64,000 nucleotides of DNA, from positions 2,167,675-2,231,674 of the forward strand of contig NZ_LMFY01000001.1 in the NCBI RefSeq assembly GCF_001426995.1, read 5' to 3'. The stretch comes from Microbacterium sp. Root553 (GTDB taxonomy: Bacteria > Actinomycetota > Actinomycetes > Actinomycetales > Microbacteriaceae). Each line of letters opens with the position of its first letter. The first letter of the stretch is position 1. Positions 8,355 to 15,366 of the stretch are shown here, in pieces. Below the pieces are notes generated by a model. The model did not search any database. It was not told the origin of the DNA and worked only from the letters and a program-made list of their open reading frames with translations. The position numbers and the translations under genes are program-made.

Positions 8355-8765
8355 TCAGGCGGCGAGGGCGTCGGTCAGGGCGTGGCGCTGCGGCACGCCG
8401 TGGAAGCGGGCTAGGACGGCGCCCGAGGCGTCGACGACGAAGGTGGTGGGGGTCTGGAGCACCCGATAGCGGGACGCCAGGTCGGGGCGATGGGTGAGAT
8501 CGACCTCGACATGGTGCACGCCGTCGTGCTCGGCGACGTACGACGAGAGCATCCGTCGCACCTGCGGGCAGCGGGTGCACATCTCGGTGCTGAACTGCAC
8601 CAGGGTCGCATGAGAGCCCAGAGCGCCGACGCCCGCATCTGCGGGGTCGAAACGCAGTCGACCGCCCGCTCGCCGGCGGCCGTCGCGGACGCGCAGCACG
8701 ATGCCGACGGCGGTGGCGAGCGCGAGCAGAGCCACGGCCGCGGCGAGGGCGAGTGCGGGCGACAT
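8355..8765 (-). CDS. Membrane-anchored thioredoxin-like protein
   Basis: 136 residues: one N-terminal membrane helix (about 3-23), then a thioredoxin fold with the redox motif CTRCPQ (Cys about 63 and 66) and the cis-Pro region VLQTPTTFVVD. The catalytic domain probably lies outside the membrane, but orientation is not certain. It leads a two-gene unit with DUF4395. The ATG lies 6 nt after a TATCCT hexamer, so the mRNA is probably leaderless. Confidence 0.82.
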   Translation of the reverse strand: MSPALALAAAVALLALATAVGIVLRVRDGRRRAGGRLRFDPADAGVGALGSHATLVQFSTEMCTRCPQVRRMLSSYVAEHDGVHHVEVDLTHRPDLASRYRVLQTPTTFVVDASGAVLARFHGVPQRHALTDALAA

Positions 8766-8771
8766 GGATCG

Positions 8772-8777
8772 AGGATA
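8772..8777 (-). promoter_or_regulatory. Leaderless-type -10 of the thioredoxin gene
   Basis: On the minus strand TATCCT ends 6 nt before the ATG, with no ribosome site between. Confidence 0.55.
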
Positions 8778-8848
8778 CGGGGCCGATGACGGGCCGAGGG
8801 CGGTTGTGTCGGCTCGTGACGATCGGGCATCCGCGCCCCAAGGGCGGG

Positions 8849-8854
8849 TAGTCT
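8849..8854 (+). promoter_or_regulatory. Leaderless-type -10 of thyA
   Basis: TAGTCT ends 7 nt before the thyA ATG, and no Shine-Dalgarno sequence is present. Confidence 0.55.
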
Positions 8855-8861
8855 GGCAGAC

Positions 8862-9671
8862 ATGAGCGCAGCCGTCCCGACGCCGTATGAAGACCTGCTC
8901 CGCGACGTGCTGAAGTCCGGCACGCACAAGTCGGATCGCACCGGCACGGGGACCACCAGCGTCTTCGGCCGGCAGATCCGCTTCGATCTCTCCCAGGGCT
9001 TCCCCCTGATCACGACGAAGCGCGTGCACTTCAAATCGATCGCCTACGAGCTGCTCTGGTTCCTCCGCGGCGAGTCGAATGTCAGGTGGCTGCAGGACAA
9101 CGGGGTCACGATCTGGGATGAATGGGCCGACGAGACCGGCGACCTCGGTCCGGTGTACGGCGTGCAGTGGCGCTCGTGGCCGACTCCCGACGGTCGGAGC
9201 ATCGATCAGCTCGCCGAGGTGATCGAGCAGATCCGCCAGTCGCCCGACTCTCGTCGCCTCATCGTGTCGGCGTGGAACCCTGCCGACATCCCCGACATGG
9301 CCCTCGCGCCCTGCCACGCCCTCTTCCAGTTCTACGTCGCCGACGGCAGGCTCTCCTGCCAGCTCTACCAGCGCAGCGCCGATCTCTTCCTGGGAGTGCC
9401 GTTCAACATCGCCTCCTACGCGCTGCTCACCCTCATGGTCGCGCAGCAGGTGGGTCTCGAGCCCGGCGACTTCGTCTGGACCGGTGGCGACTGCCACATC
9501 TACGACAACCACGTCGAGCAGGTGCGCGAGCAGCTGAGCCGGGAGCCGTATCCGTACCCGACGCTGCGCTTCGCCCGCACCCCGGAGTCCGTGTTCGACT
9601 ACCGGTACGAGGACTTCGTCGTCGAGGACTACCAGCACCACGCCCCGATCCGCGCGGCGGTCGCGGTATGA
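8862..9671 (+). CDS. thyA: Thymidylate synthase
   Basis: Methylates dUMP to dTMP using methylene-tetrahydrofolate and releases dihydrofolate. The 269-residue protein shows the folate/dUMP arginine region SDRTGTGT, the catalytic Cys151 in [28 protein letters not shown] and the terminal dUMP-binding motif GDCHIYDNH. It is full length for the short bacterial form. Its stop overlaps the folA start by 4 nt, so the enzyme that regenerates its cofactor is co-translated. Confidence 0.97.
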   Translation: MSAAVPTPYEDLLRDVLKSGTHKSDRTGTGTTSVFGRQIRFDLSQGFPLITTKRVHFKSIAYELLWFLRGESNVRWLQDNGVTIWDEWADETGDLGPVYGVQWRSWPTPDGRSIDQLAEVIEQIRQSPDSRRLIVSAWNPADIPDMALAPCHALFQFYVADGRLSCQLYQRSADLFLGVPFNIASYALLTLMVAQQVGLEPGDFVWTGGDCHIYDNHVEQVREQLSREPYPYPTLRFARTPESVFDYRYEDFVVEDYQHHAPIRAAVAV

Positions 9672-10144
9672 CCTGGGTCGGCCTCATCTGGGCGGAAGCC
9701 AGGGGAGGGGTCATCGGCGCCGAAGGCGGCATGCCCTGGAACGTCCCCGAGGACCTCGCCCACTTCAAGGAGACGACCCTCGGCGCGCCCGTCATCATGG
9801 GGCGCAAGACCTGGGACTCTCTGCCCCCGCGATTCCGTCCTCTTCCCGGTCGCGACAACATCGTGGTCACGAGGCAGCAGGACTGGTCCGCGGAGGGTGC
9901 GACACGTGCCGCCACCGTGACCGATGCGGTGCGCGGACACGAGAGGGTCTGGATCATCGGCGGGGCGGAGATCTTCCGCCTGGTGATCGGCGATGCGGAC
10001 CGCCTTGAGGTCACGGAGCTCGATCTCGACGTCACCGGCGACGCTTACGCGCCCGACAAGACCGGCTGGCGGCTGGTCGACGAGTCGGAGTGGGAGACCT
10101 CGCGCTCCGGCATCCGCTACCGCTTCCTCGGATACGAGCGCTGA
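9668..10144 (+). CDS. folA: Dihydrofolate reductase
   Basis: Reduces dihydrofolate, the by-product of ThyA, to tetrahydrofolate with NADPH. 158 residues; conserved parts are [26 protein letters not shown] (active-site acidic residue in PEDL), the NADPH motif GRKTWDSLP, and WIIGGAEIF. The real start is the ATG overlapping the thyA stop; the upstream open frame is only the out-of-frame shadow of thyA. The stop shares one base with the following SDR start, so three genes appear to form one transcript. Confidence 0.96.
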   Translation: MTWVGLIWAEARGGVIGAEGGMPWNVPEDLAHFKETTLGAPVIMGRKTWDSLPPRFRPLPGRDNIVVTRQQDWSAEGATRAATVTDAVRGHERVWIIGGAEIFRLVIGDADRLEVTELDLDVTGDAYAPDKTGWRLVDESEWETSRSGIRYRFLGYER

Positions 10145-10905
10145 TGCCCACCGCACTCATCACGGGCGCGAGCGCCGGACTCGGCGCCGAGTTCGCCCGC
10201 GAGCTGGCCCGTCGACGGGCGGATCTGATCCTCGTCGCGCGGACGACCGAGGCTCTCGAGGACGTCGCCGCGGAACTGCGCGGCGAATTCGGTGTGGCGG
10301 TGGAGGTGCTCGCGGCCGATCTCTCGATCACGGCCGATGTGCAGCGCGTGGCCGATCGTCTCGGCGATGCGTCGGACCCGGTGGACCTCCTGATCAACAA
10401 CGCGGGCTTCGGGCTGCCGCTGCAGTTCGCCGACAACGACATCGACGACGAGGTGCGCCACCTGCGGGTGCATGTCGAGGCATCGATGCGCCTCATGCAC
10501 GCCGCGCTCGGATCGATGCGCGGCCGCGGAGGACGCATCATCAACGTCGCCTCCGTCGCCGGCTTCATCTCTCGGTCCACGTACTCGGCGTGCAAGAGCT
10601 GGCTCATCGGCTTCAGTCGCTGGGCGAATGTCGAATACGCGTCCGAGAAGGTCAGCGTGACGGCGGTCTGCCCGGGGTTCACGCACACGACGTTCCATGA
10701 GCGGATGGGACTCGCCCCCGGTCACGAGGGCGTCCCGTCCTTCCTGTGGCTCGATGCGCGAGACGTGGTCCGTGCGGGTCTCCGTGATGCGGCGCGAGGC
10801 AGGGCCGTCTCGGTCCCGTCGCTGCGCTACAAGGCGATCGTGGCAGTCGCGAGCCTGCTCCCGAGCTCCGTGACATCGGGTGTGGCGAGGCGCGGTCGCG
10901 TCTGA
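10144..10905 (+). CDS. Short-chain dehydrogenase/reductase
   Basis: 253 residues of the classical SDR fold. The cofactor loop is TGASAGLG (7-14), followed by LLINNAGFG. The catalytic triad comes from Ser in NVASVAG and the Tyr-x-x-x-Lys in STYSACK. Positions after the first strand (ARTTE) suggest NADP(H). The substrate is unknown. The start overlaps the folA stop by one base. The C-terminal extension (about 220-253) is hydrophobic and might contact the membrane. It converges on the Nudix gene. Confidence 0.85.
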   Translation: MPTALITGASAGLGAEFARELARRRADLILVARTTEALEDVAAELRGEFGVAVEVLAADLSITADVQRVADRLGDASDPVDLLINNAGFGLPLQFADNDIDDEVRHLRVHVEASMRLMHAALGSMRGRGGRIINVASVAGFISRSTYSACKSWLIGFSRWANVEYASEKVSVTAVCPGFTHTTFHERMGLAPGHEGVPSFLWLDARDVVRAGLRDAARGRAVSVPSLRYKAIVAVASLLPSSVTSGVARRGRV

Positions 10906-10948
10906 TCCGGGTGCTCGGAGCGATCGCCCTCGGGCGCACCGACGCCGT

Positions 10949-11488
10949 TCAGCGGAATCTGCGCAGGTGGATGCCGGCGTAGGCGATCGCCGCCACGGTC
11001 TCCCCATCGGTGATGCGCCCGTCGGCGATCATGCGCAGCGTCTCGGCGAACGGCACCCAGCTGACGGCGTCGATGCCCTCCTCCGCCTGCGTGCGCGTGG
11101 AATCGTCCGCAGAGGTCAGGCCGCGGGCCAGGTACACGTGCTCGGGCGCATCCGCGATGCCGTTCAGGGCGTTCATGGTTCCGAGCGGCGTCCAGTCGGC
11201 GGCGACGAACCCGGTCTCCTCGAGCAGCTCGCGCTTCGCGGCCGCGAGAGGATCCTCGCCGTCGCTTCCCCCTGCCGGCACCTCGATCGAGACGCCCGTC
11301 GTGTACCGCTCGAGGGTGACGAGGCAGACCCGATCCTCGTCGTCGAGCGCGATCACGAAGACAGCCGGATGCCGCATCGTCACCACGCCGTAGATCCCGT
11401 CGCCGGCGGGGCCCGTGACCTGGTCCTCCCGCACCTCGATCCACCGGTTCGCGTAGACCGTCGACGACTCGTGTGTGACCCATGTCAT
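10949..11488 (-). CDS. Nudix hydrolase (ADP-ribose pyrophosphatase-like)
   Basis: 179 residues; cleaves nucleoside diphosphates linked to another moiety. The pattern VSIEVPAGG before the Nudix box and the acidic residues after it resemble ADP-ribose/ADP-sugar pyrophosphatases. The box, GGSDGEDPLAAAKRELLEET, has the REL-x-EE catalytic core and the correct E-x7-RE spacing. Between the first Gly and that Glu, however, it has four residues rather than the usual five. The ATG is 7 nt from a TAGGCT hexamer. Divergent from the EF-Tu-domain gene, with which it shares a short promoter region. Confidence 0.85.
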   Translation of the reverse strand: MTWVTHESSTVYANRWIEVREDQVTGPAGDGIYGVVTMRHPAVFVIALDDEDRVCLVTLERYTTGVSIEVPAGGSDGEDPLAAAKRELLEETGFVAADWTPLGTMNALNGIADAPEHVYLARGLTSADDSTRTQAEEGIDAVSWVPFAETLRMIADGRITDGETVAAIAYAGIHLRRFR

Positions 11489-11495
11489 GGTGTCG

Positions 11496-11501
11496 AGCCT
11501 A
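11496..11501 (-). promoter_or_regulatory. Leaderless-type -10 of the Nudix gene
   Basis: Minus-strand TAGGCT, 7 nt before the ATG. It lies only 10 bp from the divergent -10 at 11512-11517. Confidence 0.5.
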
Positions 11502-11511
11502 GGTGGCTCCG

Positions 11512-11517
11512 TAGGAT
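11512..11517 (+). promoter_or_regulatory. Leaderless-type -10 of the EF-Tu domain-II gene
   Basis: TAGGAT, 7 nt before the ATG. The two divergent -10 elements are so close that RNA polymerase could probably not occupy both at once. Confidence 0.5.
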
Positions 11518-11524
11518 CGTCCGT

Positions 11525-11971
11525 ATGGGATGGCTGTTCGGAAGAAAGCGAGACGCCGAGGACGCGAACGAGGTGCTCCGGCGGTACAACGAGGCCGAGG
11601 CCGCGCGACTCACGGCGATGACCTCCGGTGCCGCGCAGGAGCCGACGGTCGACGACAGGACGCGCCCTGCGGCATCCGGCGCGCTGTCCGTGCACTCGAC
11701 CGGGGCGGAGTTCCAGGTCGAGGACGTCTTCACGATCACAGGGCGCGGAATGGTCGCCACGGGCACGATGAGATCAGGCGTGCTGCGGGTGGACGATGAC
11801 ATCCAGGTGCTCCGTGAGGGCGTCGTGCAGGCGCAGACGCGCATCACCGGCATCGAGATGTTCCGGAAGCATGTCAAAGAGGCCACGGTCGGTGAGCTGG
11901 CGGGTCTTCTGCTCCGCGAGAAGATCGCCGTCGCCCGCGGCGACGTCATCCGCCCCGCCCCGTCTGCGTGA
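11525..11971 (+). CDS. Stand-alone EF-Tu domain-II-like protein without a GTPase domain
   Basis: 148 residues. A charged N-terminal part (1-62) leads into a beta-barrel module resembling domain II of translation GTPases: FQVEDVFTITGRGMVATGTM, then DDIQVLREG, ITGIEMFRKHVKEATVGELAGLLLR and ARGDVI. EF-Tu has the same order (VEDVFSITGRGTV, VTGVEMFRK, AGENVGLLLRG, RG.V). The P-loop and the other GTP motifs are absent. The role is unknown: perhaps RNA or tRNA-end binding, or a protein interaction. dapA follows 29 bp later with its own -10. Confidence 0.8.
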   Translation: MGWLFGRKRDAEDANEVLRRYNEAEAARLTAMTSGAAQEPTVDDRTRPAASGALSVHSTGAEFQVEDVFTITGRGMVATGTMRSGVLRVDDDIQVLREGVVQAQTRITGIEMFRKHVKEATVGELAGLLLREKIAVARGDVIRPAPSA

Positions 11972-11987
11972 GCAGCACCCGAAGCGA

Positions 11988-11993
11988 TACGCT
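11988..11993 (+). promoter_or_regulatory. Leaderless-type -10 of dapA
   Basis: TACGCT ends 7 nt before the ATG. The intervening run of G residues could also serve as a weak ribosome site for read-through transcripts. Confidence 0.5.
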
Positions 11994-12000
11994 GGGGGGC

Positions 12001-12978
12001 ATGACGCATTCGGGCAATCCCTTCGGACAGGTCCTCGTCGCGCTCGTCACTCCGATGACGGCCGACGGCGAAGTCGACTGGCCCGCCGTCGAGAAGCACA
12101 TCGACGACGTCATCACCGCGGGTGCCGACGGCATCGTCGTGACGGGGACGACGGGGGAGACCTCCACGCTCACCGACCCCGAGAAGCTCAGGCTCGTCGA
12201 GGTCGGCAAGTCCGTCTCGTCCGGGCGCGCGAAGATCATCACCGGCGGTGGATCGAACGAGACCGCGCACGCGATCGAGCTGTATCGGGCCAGCGAGAAG
12301 GCCGGGGCGGACGGCATCATGATCGTCACCCCGTATTACAACAAGCCCACGCAGGCGGGGATCCTCACGCATTTCCGACTCGTGGCTGACGCCACCGATC
12401 TGCCGGTCATCCTCTACGACATCCCCGGGCGCACCGGCGTGCCGATCAAGTACGAGACCATCCTGCGCCTCGCGAAGCACCCGAACATCCTCGCGGTGAA
12501 GGATGCGAAGGGCGACTTCTCCGAAGTCAGCCGCGTGCTGAACCAGACCGATCTGATGTACTTCTCCGGCGATGACGCGAATGCGCTCCCGCATCTCTCG
12601 ATCGGGGCCACCGGCCTGATCGGCGTGACCGCGAACATCACCGCCACCCCGTACCGCACCATCGTCGACGCGGTGAATCGCGGCGATCTCGCCGCCGCCA
12701 CCGTCGAGCACAAGCGTCTCGAGCCCCTGGTGCGCGCGGTCATGACGCACGTGCCGGGAACGGTCGCGGCGAAGTACATCCTGCACGGCCTCGGGCGCAT
12801 CTCGAGCCCCCGCGTGCGTCTGCCGCTCGTCGGTCCCGAAGAGTGGGAGGCCGCCCTCATCGAGGACGAGCTCGACCTCGTGAGCGATCTCGCCGGTGCC
12901 GACTTCTCCAACTTCCGCCCCGACCGCAACGCGGCCGCGGGCGGCGCCCTGCCGAAAGTGCACGGCACCACCCGCTGA
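12001..12978 (+). CDS. dapA: 4-hydroxy-tetrahydrodipicolinate synthase
   Basis: Condenses pyruvate with aspartate semialdehyde, the committed step to diaminopimelate and lysine. 325 residues, TIM barrel. Lys167 in NILAVKDAKGDF should form the Schiff base, Tyr139 in ILYDIPGRTG is the proton-relay Tyr, and TGTTGETSTL holds the conserved Thr pair. The ATG at 12001 is preferred over an upstream GTG because of the -10 hexamer and G-rich stretch. RNase J follows on the same strand, a common actinobacterial arrangement. Confidence 0.95.
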   Translation: MTHSGNPFGQVLVALVTPMTADGEVDWPAVEKHIDDVITAGADGIVVTGTTGETSTLTDPEKLRLVEVGKSVSSGRAKIITGGGSNETAHAIELYRASEKAGADGIMIVTPYYNKPTQAGILTHFRLVADATDLPVILYDIPGRTGVPIKYETILRLAKHPNILAVKDAKGDFSEVSRVLNQTDLMYFSGDDANALPHLSIGATGLIGVTANITATPYRTIVDAVNRGDLAAATVEHKRLEPLVRAVMTHVPGTVAAKYILHGLGRISSPRVRLPLVGPEEWEAALIEDELDLVSDLAGADFSNFRPDRNAAAGGALPKVHGTTR

Positions 12979-12983
12979 CACCT

Positions 12984-13031
12984 GACGCGCCGAGGCGCGT
13001 CGTAACGAACGAACGGATGCCTCGGGCATCC
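12984..13031 (+). promoter_or_regulatory. Two tandem hairpins between dapA and rnj
   Basis: First: GACGCGCC and GGCGCGTC (12984-13001) with a 2-nt tip. Second: GGATGCC, TCG loop, GGCATCC (13015-13031), ending just before the rnj ribosome site TGAGGAG. They may terminate dapA, control rnj translation, or be RNase J targets. Confidence 0.5.
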
Positions 13032-13046
13032 GACTGAGGAGACCAC

Positions 13047-14723
13047 ATGTCCATTCCGCTCTCAGAACCCGCTGCCCTCGCCGAGGGAACCCTCCGAGTG
13101 ACCCCGCTCGGCGGACTCGGCGAGATCGGCCGCAACATGACGATCTTCGAGTTCGACGGAAAGATCCTGATCGTCGACTGCGGCGTGCTCTTCCCCGAGG
13201 AGCACCAGCCGGGCGTCGACCTGATCCTGCCGGACTTCGAGCCCATCAAGCACCGCCTCGACGACATCGTCGGCGTCGTGCTCACCCACGGCCACGAGGA
13301 CCACATCGGCGCCGTGCCCTACCTGCTGCGCCTCAAGAGCGACATCCCGGTGATCGGTTCGGGCCTCACCCTCGCCCTCGTCGAGGCGAAGCTCAAGGAA
13401 CACCGCATCAAGGCGTACACGCTGACGGTGAAGGAGGGGCAGAACGAGAAGGTCGGGCCCTTCGACCTCGAGTTCGTCGCCGTGAACCACTCGATCCCGG
13501 ATGCTCTCGCGGTCGCGATCCGCACCCCCGCCGGCCTCGTCCTCGCCACCGGCGACTTCAAGATGGACCAGCTCCCGCTCGACGGCCGGATCACCGACCT
13601 GCGTGCCTTCGCGCGCCTCGGCGAGGAGGGCGTCGATCTCTTCCTCGTGGACTCCACGAACGCCGACGTCCCCGGATTCACCCCCACGGAGCGCTCGATC
13701 GGCCCTGTGCTCGACCAGGTCATCGGCAAGGCCCCGCGCCGGGTCATCGTCGCGAGCTTCTCCAGCCACGTCCACCGTGTGCAGCAGGTCCTCGACGCCG
13801 CCCACGCGCACGGCCGTCGCGTCGCCCTGCTCGGACGGAGCATGCTGCGCAACATGACGATCGCCGAGGACCTCGGGTACCTGAAGGTGCCCAGCGGGCT
13901 GCTGATCGACTACAAGAAGGCCAAGGACCTCCCCGACGACAAGATCGTGTACATGTCCACGGGGTCGCAGGGCGAGCCGATGGCCGTGCTCAGCCGCATG
14001 GCGAACCTCGACCACGCGATCGAGCCCGGACCCGGTGACACGGTCATCCTCGCGTCCAGCCTGATCCCGGGGAACGAGAACGCCGTCTACCGCGTGATCG
14101 ACGGCCTGACCAAGCTCGGCGCGAACGTCGTGCACAAGGCGAACGCCAAGGTGCACGTCTCCGGTCACGCCGCCGCCGGCGAGCTCATCTACTGCTACAA
14201 CATCCTCAAGCCCAAGAACGTCCTCCCCGTCCACGGGGAGTACCGACACCTGATCGCGAACGCCAAGCTCGCGCAGGACACGGGCGTCGAGGCCGAGCGC
14301 ACGATCATCGCGTCGAACGGCACCGTGATCGACCTGAAGGACGGCGACGCGCGCGTGGTCGGGCAGCTCGACCTCGGATTCGTCTATGTCGACGGCTCGA
14401 CCGTCGGTGCCATCACCGATGCCGACCTCAAGGATCGTCGCATCCTCGCCGAGGAGGGGTTCGTCTCCGTCATCGTCGTCGTCGACGCCGCCACCGGCCG
14501 GATCATCTCCGGGCCCGAGATCCACGCCCGCGGCATCGCCGAGGACGACTCCGTGTTCGACGACGTGACGCCGAAGATCATCGCCGCGCTGAAGGAGGCC
14601 TCCGGCAACGGAGTCCGCGACACGCATGCGCTCTCGCAGGTGATCCGCAGGACCATCGGTCGCTGGGTGAACCAGAAGCTCCGTCGCCGTCCGATGATCG
14701 TCCCGCTCGTCATCGAGGCCTGA
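13047..14723 (+). CDS. rnj: Ribonuclease J
   Basis: Metallo-beta-lactamase/beta-CASP ribonuclease with 5'-to-3' exonuclease and endonuclease activity in mRNA and rRNA processing. 558 residues: metal motif THGHEDH (about 80-86), further ligands in VNHSIPDA and VDSTNAD, beta-CASP region (about 220-370) with YMSTGSQGEP and VHVSGHA, and a C-terminal domain ending in RRRPMIVPLVIEA. TGAGGAG precedes the ATG. It probably works on the same transcripts as PNPase, encoded 9 kb upstream. Confidence 0.96.
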   Translation: MSIPLSEPAALAEGTLRVTPLGGLGEIGRNMTIFEFDGKILIVDCGVLFPEEHQPGVDLILPDFEPIKHRLDDIVGVVLTHGHEDHIGAVPYLLRLKSDIPVIGSGLTLALVEAKLKEHRIKAYTLTVKEGQNEKVGPFDLEFVAVNHSIPDALAVAIRTPAGLVLATGDFKMDQLPLDGRITDLRAFARLGEEGVDLFLVDSTNADVPGFTPTERSIGPVLDQVIGKAPRRVIVASFSSHVHRVQQVLDAAHAHGRRVALLGRSMLRNMTIAEDLGYLKVPSGLLIDYKKAKDLPDDKIVYMSTGSQGEPMAVLSRMANLDHAIEPGPGDTVILASSLIPGNENAVYRVIDGLTKLGANVVHKANAKVHVSGHAAAGELIYCYNILKPKNVLPVHGEYRHLIANAKLAQDTGVEAERTIIASNGTVIDLKDGDARVVGQLDLGFVYVDGSTVGAITDADLKDRRILAEEGFVSVIVVVDAATGRIISGPEIHARGIAEDDSVFDDVTPKIIAALKEASGNGVRDTHALSQVIRRTIGRWVNQKLRRRPMIVPLVIEA

Positions 14724-14744
14724 TCCTCGACCGCGACCCCGTTC

Positions 14745-14767
14745 ACAGCCGCGCGTCATGCGGCTGT
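14745..14767 (+). terminator. Hairpin after rnj
   Basis: Perfect 8-bp stem ACAGCCGC / GCGGCTGT with a 7-nt loop, 22 nt after the rnj stop. It lies just before the -10 of the next gene, so it could also act as an operator. Confidence 0.5.
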
Positions 14768-14780
14768 AACGCGGGCGTCG

Positions 14781-14786
14781 TACCCT
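14781..14786 (+). promoter_or_regulatory. Leaderless-type -10 of the GNAT gene at 14793
   Basis: TACCCT ends 6 nt before the ATG. Confidence 0.45.
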
Positions 14787-14792
14787 CCAGGC

Positions 14793-15287
14793 ATGCCGGA
14801 CGCCTTCTCGATCCGCACCGCCACACAGGCGGACGGGAGCTTCCTCGGCGACATGGTCGTCGAGGCGGCGAACTGGCGTGCGGGCGGAGCCCGCGCGCGG
14901 CATGAGATCCTCACCGCCGTCGAGCACCGTCGCTACGTGGCGGGGTGGATGCGACCGGCGGATGCGGGCTTCGTGGCTGTCGACTCCGACGACGGGCCGA
15001 TCGGCGCGGCCTGGTACCGGATCCTCGCGCAGGACGACCCGGGATTCGGGTTCGTCGGCACAGCCGTGCCCGAACTCATCATCGGGGTGCGGCCGGTATG
15101 GCGGGCGCACGGGGTCGGTCGGGCGCTCCTGCGACGGCTGGTGGCCCATGCCCGCAGCCAGGGGCATCCCCGGATCAGCCTCAGCGTGGAGCACGACAAC
15201 TTCGCGAAGACGCTCTACCGCTCCGAGGGCTTCATCGTCACCGAGTCGGGACCCGCGCGCGACACGATGGTGAATCGGATGTCCTGA
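14793..15287 (+). CDS. GNAT-family N-acetyltransferase
   Basis: 164 residues. The acetyl-CoA-binding motif A, IIGVRPVWRAHGVGRALLRRL (about 96-116), carries the R-x-x-G-x-G core, and motif B is LSVEHDNFAKTLYRSEGF. The acceptor is unknown. It stands alone between rnj and ftsK, with its own leaderless-type promoter, so context gives no clue to substrate. Confidence 0.85.
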   Translation: MPDAFSIRTATQADGSFLGDMVVEAANWRAGGARARHEILTAVEHRRYVAGWMRPADAGFVAVDSDDGPIGAAWYRILAQDDPGFGFVGTAVPELIIGVRPVWRAHGVGRALLRRLVAHARSQGHPRISLSVEHDNFAKTLYRSEGFIVTESGPARDTMVNRMS

Positions 15288-15354
15288 CCGTGCCGCCGGG
15301 GCATGGAAGCGTCCGGAATGCCGCGTCATTACGGGGAATGTCGGCCTCTCACCG

Positions 15355-15360
15355 TAACGT
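15355..15360 (+). promoter_or_regulatory. Leaderless-type -10 of ftsK
   Basis: TAACGT, 6 nt before the ATG. No Shine-Dalgarno sequence is evident. Confidence 0.45.
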
Positions 15361-15366
15361 GAGAGC

